DNA of 6,986 nucleotides, from NCBI GenBank assembly GCA_017446645.1, contig JAFSQO010000023.1, positions 1 to 6,986 on the forward strand, given 5' to 3'. Position 1 is the first letter of the stretch; every line of letters starts with the position of its first letter. The position numbers were made by a program, and so were the translations under genes. The notes beneath the pieces were generated by a model that was given only the letters and a program-made list of their open reading frames with translations, did no database searches and had not been told where the DNA came from. Shown one piece after another: positions 1-5,354 of this stretch. The DNA comes from Synergistaceae bacterium (lineage in GTDB: Bacteria > Synergistota > Synergistia > Synergistales > Aminobacteriaceae).

Positions 1-75
1 ATGGAGGAGTTCATGAGAGCAAAATTTGACTCGTTATATCTCGAGTATTTAACACATTATAATAATGGCAACTAA
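1..75 (+). CDS. possible C-terminal end of an unidentified upstream gene (partial)
   Basis: Frame 1 is open from the first base to a TAA at 73-75 and encodes 24 residues (MEEFMRAKF... ending HYNNGN). The other two forward frames are closed by TGA within 30 bases. An ATG falls exactly at position 1, but the window edge hides what precedes it, so this may be either the tail of a longer protein or a chance ORF. No ribosome binding site can be judged. It ends 31 bases before the aldo/keto reductase, a spacing compatible with an operon. I do not recognise the sequence and assign no function. Confidence 0.35.
   Translation: MEEFMRAKFDSLYLEYLTHYNNGN
58..63 (+). promoter_or_regulatory. possible -10 element for the aldo/keto reductase gene
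   Basis: A perfect TATAAT lies at 58-63, 44 bases before the reductase ATG. No good -35 is found at 16-18 bp: TTATAT at 34-39 (18 bp spacer) is poor. A TTGACT at 26-31 is too far from this -10, although it could pair with TTTAAC at 48-53 (16 bp spacer). The region is AT-rich, so a chance match is possible. Confidence 0.3.
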
Positions 76-86
76 ATTTCTTAGTT

Positions 87-91
87 AGGAG
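87..91 (+). promoter_or_regulatory. ribosome binding site of the aldo/keto reductase, unusually distant
   Basis: AGGAG sits at 87-91 and is followed by 15 bases, including a TTTTTT run, before the ATG at 107. This is longer than the usual 5-9 bases. No in-frame start lies closer, and the protein begins with the canonical family N-terminus (MNYRELGSTGLKVS), so the start is kept. Confidence 0.55.
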
Positions 92-106
92 TGTTTTTTC
101 TACAAT

Positions 107-1255
107 ATGAATTACCGCGAATTAGGTTCAACAGGTCTCAAAGTCAGCGAAATTGCTTTAGGCTGCGAGGGAATGACCGAAGATAATTACTCAATGTGCG
201 CAAAGTTATTTGATGTTGCCGAACAATCAGGCATTAACTATTTTGATTTATACTCATCTGACCCTGAACTAAGGGCGGCAATCGGTAAAGCTCTCAAGGG
301 AAGACGTGAGAAGTTCATCATTCAGTCACATCTCTGCTCAGTCTGGAAGGACGGGCAATATATGCGTTCACGAAATCTTCAGGAGGTGAAAGCAGCCTTT
401 GAGGACTCATTAAAATTATTGCAGGTTGACTATATTGATGTCGGAATGATTCACTATTGCGATGCCCTTGATGACTGGGACGCTATTATCAATAACGGGG
501 TACTCGGCTATGCCCGCGAGTTAAAGTCTCAGGGTAAAATTAAGCATATCGGGTTAAGCTCGCATAATCCTCAAGTTGCGTTAAAAGCTGTAGCATCTCA
601 TTCAATCGAAGTGTTAATGTTCAGCGTAAATCCTTGCTATGACTTACAGCCTGCAAGCGAAGATGTCGAAGATTTATGGGCTGATGAGGCTTACTCTCAC
701 CACCTTACAAACATGGACCCGGAACGCGAGAAGTTATACGAGACCTGCCAGAGTCTTGGTGTAGGCATTACCGTCATGAAATGCTTCGGAGGCGGAGATT
801 TGCTAAACGCAGAGTTATCCCCTGCTGGTGCTGCCTTAAGCGTGAACCAGTGCATAGCCTATGCATTATCTCGTCCTGCTGTTGCGTGTGTCTTGGCCGG
901 AGCGCATTCTGTCGAGCAGTTAAAGGAGTCATTGGCCTTCGAGAACGCCCCTGATTCTGAGAGAGATTACGCCCTTGCATTAGCTTCTTTCCCTAAAATC
1001 AGCTGGGAAGGTCATTGCATGTATTGCTCACACTGCGAGCCTTGTCCTGTTAAGATAGACATTGCTGACGTTACGAAATTCCTGAATCTTGCGAAAAGCT
1101 CTGACTCTATTCCTGAGACAGTGAGGGAACATTATAGAGTCTTAAAGCATCACGCGGGTGAATGCATTCAGTGCGGTTCATGCGAGAAACGATGCCCCTT
1201 TGGTGTCAGGATTCGCGAGAACATGAAAGAAGCCCGGAAAGTTTTCGGACTGTAA
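107..1255 (+). CDS. aldo/keto reductase with C-terminal 2x[4Fe-4S] ferredoxin domain
   Basis: This 382-residue cytoplasmic oxidoreductase has an aldo/keto reductase TIM barrel (about 1-290) fused to a ferredoxin-like tail. The N-terminus YRELGSTGLKVSEIALG is typical of the family. The tail has two cysteine clusters: C304, C307, C310, C313-P and C353, C356, C359, C363-P, enough to ligate two [4Fe-4S] clusters. Of the classical AKR catalytic tetrad, Asp47 (YFDLYS) and His116 (MIHY) are visible. The loop that normally carries the catalytic Tyr is shortened (DLYSSDPE, with Tyr two residues after the Asp), and the strand that normally ends in Lys reads IIQSH, putting His75 there. Related Fe-S AKR proteins of anaerobes show similar changes, as far as I recall, so this may be a subfamily with different redox chemistry rather than a damaged enzyme. 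The substrate cannot be deduced. No terminator separates it from the flagellin gene, but the flagellin has its own promoter. Confidence 0.93.
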   Translation: MNYRELGSTGLKVSEIALGCEGMTEDNYSMCAKLFDVAEQSGINYFDLYSSDPELRAAIGKALKGRREKFIIQSHLCSVWKDGQYMRSRNLQEVKAAFEDSLKLLQVDYIDVGMIHYCDALDDWDAIINNGVLGYARELKSQGKIKHIGLSSHNPQVALKAVASHSIEVLMFSVNPCYDLQPASEDVEDLWADEAYSHHLTNMDPEREKLYETCQSLGVGITVMKCFGGGDLLNAELSPAGAALSVNQCIAYALSRPAVACVLAGAHSVEQLKESLAFENAPDSERDYALALASFPKISWEGHCMYCSHCEPCPVKIDIADVTKFLNLAKSSDSIPETVREHYRVLKHHAGECIQCGSCEKRCPFGVRIRENMKEARKVFGL

Positions 1256-1259
1256 ACAG

Positions 1260-1287
1260 TAAAAAAATTTGCGTGAACTGCCGAAAA
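1260..1287 (+). promoter_or_regulatory. sigma-28 (FliA/SigD) type flagellar promoter of the flagellin gene
   Basis: The -10 region GCCGAAAA at 1280-1287 matches the sigma-28 consensus GCCGATAA at 7 of 8 positions. A TAAA at 1260-1263 lies 16 bp upstream (consensus 15). The overlapping AAAA at 1261-1264 gives exactly 15. Sigma-28 is the usual class of promoter for flagellin, and the flagellin start codon is 132 bases downstream. The promoter begins directly after the reductase stop codon. Transcription would be expected to start near 1293-1296, inside the left arm of the inverted repeat that follows. Confidence 0.72.
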
Positions 1288-1288
1288 T

Positions 1289-1394
1289 GTTATTTAAGAA
1301 GGAAAAACAGAGCGTCTTGCAACACTCAACCTTACGCCCCATGTCAAGGGGGAGAGGGCCACTTGTGGCGAGGGGGTCAAACGCTCTAAATAAC
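1289..1394. repeat. nested inverted-repeat element in the flagellin leader (MITE-like candidate)
   Basis: Two 7-bp arms on the left, GTTATTT (1289-1295) and AGAGCGT (1309-1315), are separated by 13 bases. They pair with the contiguous block ACGCTCT (1381-1387) plus AAATAAC (1388-1394). The interior holds two smaller hairpins: CCCC (1337-1340) with GGGG (1348-1351), and GCCA-CTTG-TGGC (1358-1369) with a CTTG tetraloop. The G-runs (GGGGGAGAGGG, GAGGGGG) contrast with the AT-rich surroundings. The style recalls short interspersed palindromic repeats seen in many bacterial intergenic regions. No T-run follows, so it is not a rho-independent terminator. It could instead act as an RNA structure in the 5' leader. 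Copy number cannot be judged from one window. Confidence 0.5.
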
Positions 1395-1399
1395 TCAGC

Positions 1400-1405
1400 A
1401 GGAGG
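1400..1405 (+). promoter_or_regulatory. ribosome binding site of the flagellin gene
   Basis: A perfect AGGAGG lies 13 bases before the ATG at 1419 and 16 before a second in-frame ATG at 1422. An in-frame TAA at 1413-1415 rules out any earlier start. As with the reductase, the spacing is longer than usual. The site lies just 3' of the leader inverted repeat, so folding of that repeat could influence access to it. Confidence 0.7.
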
Positions 1406-1418
1406 CAAAAATTAAATC

Positions 1419-2318
1419 ATGATGATAGGCAGCAACAACATAACGCTCGCATATAATTCCCTGACTGCCACGAACAAGGCAATCGAGAACACAGCGCGGG
1501 CACTCTCGACTGGACTCAGGGTTGCAACAGCTGCTGATGACGCTGCAGGGTTCGCAATGGCTCAGAAGATGTCGGCTCAGATAGCAGGACTAAACCGTGC
1601 AATAAAGAACACTCAGGACGGAGTCTCTATGCTTCAGACGGCAGAGGCAGCAATGAATCAGGTGAACTCCATGCTCCAGAGAATGAGGGAGCTTTCACTT
1701 CAGGCAAGCAATGACACATTGACGAGTCAGGACAGAAATTATATACAGCTTGAGATTGACGAGTTAAAGAGCAGCATTGACAACATAGCCAAGAATACAA
1801 CTTTTAACCAAAAGCGATTACTCGACGGCAGCAGTGCAGCTACATGGTCAGCCGACAAGTTAAGCACCAGAGTCAATATAACCGGCGCAATAACGAGCAT
1901 TGACCAGTTCGGACAGAAGACCAGCGTTGAAGGCAACTACAGGATCGAAGTCCATGCTGATCCGGGCAAGGCTCAGGTTCAGAAAACCGCGATATTTACG
2001 ATTCCTGATACAAGCGACAAAGACCCCGAAGATTACTCACAAGAGATAGACATTAACAGCTTGAGTGATAAAGCCTCAGGTTACGGCTGGAAATTCGAGG
2101 ACGGAGTCCTTACCATCAACGAAAACGGCAAGTACAGCATAGCAGGCGACGGCAATGTAACTTCAAATACAATCAGGGTCAATCAGGGAGTAAACGCTAA
2201 GATAAGGCTCGTTGACGTAAATATAGAGTCAACTGACGGCCCGGCCCTTGAAATTGAGAACGCAAACGTCAATTTAATCCTCATGGGCAATAACACCCTG
2301 AAATCATGGAATGACTAG
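1419..2318 (+). CDS. flagellin N-terminal part, as translated to the amber stop
   Basis: These 299 residues contain the full N-terminal flagellin domain: ALSTGLRVATAADDAAGFAMA (28-48, the conserved loop and helix start), the coiled helices of D0/D1, and LQRMRELSLQASND at 86-99. The last stretch matches the flagellin segment recognised by TLR5 in gamma-proteobacterial FliC (LQRVRELAVQ), with the key Arg, Glu and Leu kept. Residues 150-200 look like ordinary flagellin. From about 205 the sequence changes to the added domain (GWKFEDGVLTI at 223-233, then alternating short strands such as AKIRLVDVNIE and ANVNLILMGNNTLKS). The piece stops at WND followed by TAG, in the middle of that domain. Without the C-terminal helix it should not polymerise normally and could be degraded or secreted as monomer. 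Confidence 0.8.
   Translation: MMIGSNNITLAYNSLTATNKAIENTARALSTGLRVATAADDAAGFAMAQKMSAQIAGLNRAIKNTQDGVSMLQTAEAAMNQVNSMLQRMRELSLQASNDTLTSQDRNYIQLEIDELKSSIDNIAKNTTFNQKRLLDGSSAATWSADKLSTRVNITGAITSIDQFGQKTSVEGNYRIEVHADPGKAQVQKTAIFTIPDTSDKDPEDYSQEIDINSLSDKASGYGWKFEDGVLTINENGKYSIAGDGNVTSNTIRVNQGVNAKIRLVDVNIESTDGPALEIENANVNLILMGNNTLKSWND
2316..2318 (+). other. in-frame amber codon (TAG) inside the flagellin gene
   Basis: The context is AAT GAC TAG GCA GGA CTC. The residues on both sides (NNTLKSWND and AGLEIKGSTGTLTI) continue the same domain pattern, so the codon replaces a sense codon rather than marking a natural protein end. A single base change from TAC, TAT, CAG, AAG, GAG, TGG, TCG or TTG would produce it. 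The MATE gene in this window also ends in TAG at a family-typical length, which suggests that TAG is normally read as stop here. Confidence 0.85.
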
Positions 2319-2429
2319 GCAGGACTCGAAATCAAAGGCTCAACGGGAACACTCACGATTAACAGCTCTGAAGGCACGGGCAGCGAAGAAGGCTCTCTGA
2401 CAGCTAACGGGATCGGCGGCACTACGGGA

Positions 2430-2700
2430 GACATTACGATTAACGGCGGGACAATTAACTCAACCGCAGGAATCGGAGGAACTTCACAGGTCAGAATCAC
2501 TATCAACGGCGGCAATATCACATCAAGCAACACAGGAACAGGCGCAGGAATCGGCAGCAGCGGCAAAGACGGCTCAAGCGTTGACTTCATCAAGATAACC
2601 GGCGGCAAAATCACGGCCTCAGCGTCAGGAAGCACTGGCGCAGCAGCAATCGGAGGCGGCAGAGGTTCTAACAGCGGAATGATTAACATCGCTAAAGGTG
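2430..2700 (+). repeat. ITINGG / GIGGG protein repeats in the added flagellin domain
   Basis: Counting codons from 1419, four related segments start at residues 339 (ITINGGTI), 360 (ITINGGNI), 391 (IKITGGKI) and 422 (INIAKGVE), spaced 21, 31 and 31 residues. They are linked by Gly-rich turns (AGIGGT, AGIGSSG, AAIGGG). At DNA level the units share ATYAACGGCGG-like cores but have diverged. Such Ile-Thr-Gly repeats occur in large surface and adhesin-like proteins of gut bacteria and suggest a beta-solenoid fold. The fold is an inference. Confidence 0.65.
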
Positions 2701-3836
2701 TAGAGCTTGACGTAACCGGCTGGATTGACGAGGCCAACGGGGCGACTCAGTCAATCGGACGAGGCTGGGACGGCGAAAAGACCAACGGAGTCTACAACAG
2801 CGTCGAGAATACTATACCCTTAAGGACAGAGAAGAGAGTTACCCTCGAAGACATTCCGGAGTTCTACAATGCAAGCGGTGTATTCATGCTCACTGACCCC
2901 CAGGAGATTACTATAACTCAGGGCGACGGCAAAAAGGCTTCAGTCATGTTATACCGTACTGATACGATTGAGGATGTCAGGAAGAAGTTAAACGATGCAA
3001 TTGCTAAAGACATTGGCCAAGCAGATTACACGGATAATGCAGATAATTTCGTGAGATTTGTTGCGTCAGGTGATGAAGATTCAAGCGGCTTTGAGTCAGT
3101 TGCAGGGACCTTCGTAATTCGTTCAGCTGTTCCCGGTTCTAAGGGGCGTTTGAGTTTCTCGTCAGACAATCAGGACTTAATCGCGGCTTTCAGTCTGAAT
3201 ACTATTCAGGAAGCTACGGAGACTACATACAGGGCTTCAGTCTATAACGCTCACAACGGCAAGACTATAGCGAAAAATATAGTCACTGACGGAAATATGT
3301 TGAACGGTGTAATTGCTCCTAACATCAATATAGAGTTTGATGCTATGGCGAATATTAAAGCCTCATGGAACCCTGACACAAAGAATTATATACTTTCTGA
3401 GGACTCAGTCCCATTTGAGACGACAATTCACATCGTTGACAGAAGTACAGCCTTCCAGATTGGCCAGAATGACGGCGAGGACATTTACATCAACATTGCT
3501 GACATGAGCGCGTCCGCACTTGGCCTCGACAGCGTAAATCTCACGACAAGACAGGGTGCTTCTGAGGCAATAGGGATTCTTGACTCTGCGATTCACATGG
3601 TCTCACAGCAGCGTTCAAGAATCGGAGCTTACCAGAACGAACTTGAATATAACGCAAACAGCTTGACCCAGACTCACCTTCACATGTCCGAGTCAGAGAG
3701 CAGGCTCAAGGATGCAGACATGGCAACGGAATACATGGAATTCGTGAAGCTGCAAATCCTGAATAACACCGGAAGCTCTATGCTCAGTCAGGCGAATCAG
3801 AGTGCCCAGTCATTGATGAATATCTTGTCAGTGTAA
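2679..3836 (+). CDS. flagellin C-terminal part (downstream of the amber, probably not independently translated)
   Basis: This piece encodes 385 residues from the first in-frame ATG after the amber. No in-frame ATG, GTG or TTG occurs between 2319 and 2678, and no convincing ribosome binding site precedes 2679, so it is unlikely to be a gene in its own right. It begins in the last repeat of the added domain and continues with a region typical of flagellin middles (EFYNASGVFMLTDPQEITIT at 61-80, then DTIEDVRKKLNDAI at 95-108, like flagellin IN motifs). It ends with a complete C-terminal D1/D0 domain at about 300-385 (HMVSQQRSRIGAYQNELEY, then AQSLMNILSV). The conservation of this domain to the last residue shows the frame was recently under selection. 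Confidence 0.65.
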   Translation: MINIAKGVELDVTGWIDEANGATQSIGRGWDGEKTNGVYNSVENTIPLRTEKRVTLEDIPEFYNASGVFMLTDPQEITITQGDGKKASVMLYRTDTIEDVRKKLNDAIAKDIGQADYTDNADNFVRFVASGDEDSSGFESVAGTFVIRSAVPGSKGRLSFSSDNQDLIAAFSLNTIQEATETTYRASVYNAHNGKTIAKNIVTDGNMLNGVIAPNINIEFDAMANIKASWNPDTKNYILSEDSVPFETTIHIVDRSTAFQIGQNDGEDIYINIADMSASALGLDSVNLTTRQGASEAIGILDSAIHMVSQQRSRIGAYQNELEYNANSLTQTHLHMSESESRLKDADMATEYMEFVKLQILNNTGSSMLSQANQSAQSLMNILSV

Positions 3837-3857
3837 TTTCACAGTTAGTAAATTAAA

Positions 3858-3891
3858 TCCCCTTGCAGTATGTGAGGGGAGAATTTTTTTT
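3858..3891 (+). terminator. rho-independent terminator of the flagellin gene
   Basis: TCCCCT (3858-3863) pairs with AGGGGA (3875-3880). The stem can extend inward by two G-T pairs, C-G and A-T to a GTA loop. It is followed by GAA and eight T residues (3884-3891). It begins 22 bases after the flagellin stop codon and separates the flagellin from the MATE gene. Confidence 0.88.
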
Positions 3892-3918
3892 GCATTAATC
3901 CTCCTTATGACATAAAAT
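3890..3918 (+). promoter_or_regulatory. candidate sigma-70 promoter of the MATE gene
   Basis: TTGCAT at 3890-3895 (3 of 6 against TTGACA), a spacer of 17 bp, and TAAAAT at 3913-3918 (5 of 6 against TATAAT). Transcription would start near 3925, just ahead of the ribosome binding site, leaving a very short leader. The preceding terminator makes a local promoter necessary or at least likely. Confidence 0.42.
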
Positions 3919-3927
3919 TGTTTTTAC

Positions 3928-3935
3928 AAGGGGGG
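3928..3935 (+). promoter_or_regulatory. ribosome binding site that fixes the MATE start at TTG 3942
   Basis: AAGGGGGG ends 6 bases before TTG at 3942-3944, the expected spacing. The longer possible start (TTG at 3918) lies upstream of this site and overlaps the candidate -10 box. An ATG at 3978 has no such site. Confidence 0.65.
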
Positions 3936-3941
3936 TTTGTT

Positions 3942-5306
3942 TTGCCTGATAAGAATTCAAATTCAACAGTAAGGGACATGACGGCCGGAACAATCTGGAA
4001 GCATTTAATATCGTTTGCATTTCCGTTGTTTATCGGCAATATATTTCAGCAGCTTTACAACACAGTGGACAGCATAGTAGTCGGCAATTTTGTCGGAGCA
4101 GATGCACTCGGTGCAGTTACTTCAACGATCCCGGTAGTGATTACGTTAATCGGACTGTTTATCGGTCTTGCAATGGGAGCCAGCGTCGTAATCTCGCAAT
4201 ACTTCGGGGCAAAGGATATAGAGAACCTGCGAAAGGCTACTCACACGGCAGTAGTAGCTACGATAGTGATGGCATTGATTATCTCGGCGATTGGCTATTA
4301 CTCTACACCATATTTGTTGCGAATGATGAACACTCCCCCCAGCGTCTTTAAGGAAGCTGTAGTCTATTTGCAGATTTTCTCGCTCGGACTTGGAGGCACA
4401 ATGCTTTACAACATGGGTTCAGGCATTTTGCGGGCAGTCGGTGATTCTAAGAGACCGTTGTATTTCCTGATTCTTGCCTCGATTCTGAATATTTTTCTCG
4501 ATTTGCTTTTCGTGATTACTTTTGAGTCAGGAGTCGCTGGTGTTGCCTATGCTACGATTTTGGCGCAGTTAGTCTCAGGGTTGATTATCTTCTGGATTCT
4601 TTTTCACAGCAATGAAGTTCACAGTCTTACATGGCACGAAATGAAAATAGACAAGGCGATACTCACGCGAATAATCAAAATTGGGTTTCCTGCAGGTTTT
4701 CAGATGGCTTTGACTTCGTTCTCTAACGTATTTGTTCAGGCATACATTAATGCTTACGGTGCAGCGGCTACGGCAGGCTGGGGGATTTATGCAAGAGTTG
4801 ACGCATTCGTAACCCTTTCGACTCAGAGCATGGCAATGGCAATCACTACATTTGTCGGCCAGAACGCAGGAGCACGAAGACCCGACAGAGTCAGGCAGGG
4901 CATGAAGGAGTGCATGAAAATTTCCCTAAGCATTTCCGTAACTCTAATCACGCTTCTATATATCACAGCTCCGTTTATTGCTTCGTTGTTTAACAGGGAC
5001 GCTCAAGTTTTGCATTACAGCGTGTTATTCTTGAGACTTAACTCTATCTTTGACCCGTTTAACGTCCTGAACCAGACTTTAGCCGGAGCACTCAGGGGAG
5101 TCGGCGACTCGAAATCCCCAATGTTAATAATGCTGGGCTCGTTCGTAGTCTTCAGGCAGATATACTTGTTCATAATCTCGCGTCTGACAAGCACAATATA
5201 CTTTATCGCTATAGGCTACCCTGTAGGCTGGATAGTATGCTGTACGTTGATGTTCTTGCACTTAAGGCTGACTGGCTGGGAGAAGAAGATTGCTGCTCTG
5301 AAATAG
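3942..5306 (+). CDS. MATE family efflux transporter (MatE/DinF-NorM type)
   Basis: This is a 454-residue inner-membrane protein of twelve predicted transmembrane helices, the usual MATE length. MATE pumps export cationic drugs, dyes or metabolites in exchange for Na+ or H+; the substrate cannot be told here. The N-terminal half starts with PLFIGNIFQQLYN (28-40) and the conserved TM1 Asp (TVDSIVVG, D43). Each half contains a matching motif, RAVGDSKRP at 164-172 and RGVGDSKSP at 385-393, reflecting the internal duplication of the fold. The second half also has GQNAGARRPDRVRQG (306-320), a strong MATE signature. TTG at 3942 is chosen as start because of the well-placed AAGGGGGG. The gene ends in TAG. 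It lies after the flagellin terminator and 48 bases before the protease, with which it may be co-transcribed. Confidence 0.92.
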   Translation: MPDKNSNSTVRDMTAGTIWKHLISFAFPLFIGNIFQQLYNTVDSIVVGNFVGADALGAVTSTIPVVITLIGLFIGLAMGASVVISQYFGAKDIENLRKATHTAVVATIVMALIISAIGYYSTPYLLRMMNTPPSVFKEAVVYLQIFSLGLGGTMLYNMGSGILRAVGDSKRPLYFLILASILNIFLDLLFVITFESGVAGVAYATILAQLVSGLIIFWILFHSNEVHSLTWHEMKIDKAILTRIIKIGFPAGFQMALTSFSNVFVQAYINAYGAAATAGWGIYARVDAFVTLSTQSMAMAITTFVGQNAGARRPDRVRQGMKECMKISLSISVTLITLLYITAPFIASLFNRDAQVLHYSVLFLRLNSIFDPFNVLNQTLAGALRGVGDSKSPMLIMLGSFVVFRQIYLFIISRLTSTIYFIAIGYPVGWIVCCTLMFLHLRLTGWEKKIAALK

Positions 5307-5315
5307 TGTTATACT
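5307..5315 (+). promoter_or_regulatory. possible extended -10 promoter before the protease gene
   Basis: TGTTATACT matches TGN-TATAAT at 5 of 6 in the hexamer plus the TG extension, immediately after the MATE stop. There is no good -35 at the proper distance. A TTGACA at 5331-5336 has no matching -10 before the start codon. The protease may instead be read from the MATE promoter. Confidence 0.25.
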
Positions 5316-5354
5316 TGTGAAAATTTTTATTTGACAGAAAGTGTGTTATTTATC

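Larger units (their letters stand above)
1419..3836 (+). pseudogene. long chimeric flagellin gene interrupted by one in-frame amber codon
   Basis: A single reading frame runs from the ATG at 1419 to the TAA at 3834-3836 (805 codons), broken only by TAG at codon 300 (2316-2318). I found no frameshift. Read through, the product would be a filament subunit with the N-terminal D0/D1 domain at residues 5-140, a large central region, and the C-terminal D1/D0 domain at about 720-805. Common flagellins are roughly 270-500 residues, so the extra length lies in the surface-exposed middle. About residues 205-465 form an added domain with ITINGG and GIGGG repeats of the kind found in surface proteins of gut bacteria. 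About 465-700 looks like ordinary flagellin D2/D3 material. Both terminal domains are needed for filament assembly, so the amber should abolish function unless suppressed. The intact downstream frame suggests a recent mutation, an assembly error, or readthrough. It has its own sigma-28 promoter and terminator, with no flagellar chaperone or cap gene beside it. I leave the symbol blank because fliC, hag or flaA cannot be chosen. Confidence 0.8.

Noticed and set aside
1249..1260. ACTGT-AA-ACAGT palindrome at the end of the reductase gene as a terminator
   Set aside because: The stem is short with almost no loop and is followed by an A-run on the + strand, not a T-run.
1289..1394. The leader inverted repeat as a rho-independent terminator or attenuator
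   Set aside because: No T-run follows the right arm; AGGAGG and the flagellin start follow instead.
1162..1408. Open frames of about 75 residues on both strands across the reductase end and the flagellin leader
   Set aside because: They overlap the conserved ferredoxin coding region and the palindromic leader, and show no recognisable protein features.
2315..2737. 140-residue open frame on the minus strand, rich in Pro, Leu and Val
   Set aside because: It is the antisense of the Gly/Thr/Ile repeat region of the flagellin; low complexity explains the open frame and no start signals support it.
3918..3941. Earlier TTG start of the MATE gene giving 8 extra residues
   Set aside because: It would place the strong AAGGGGGG inside the coding region and overlap the candidate -10 box; TTG 3942 has correct spacing.
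5331..5336. TTGACA as the -35 of a protease promoter
   Set aside because: No acceptable -10 at 15-19 bp; that distance falls on the start codon.
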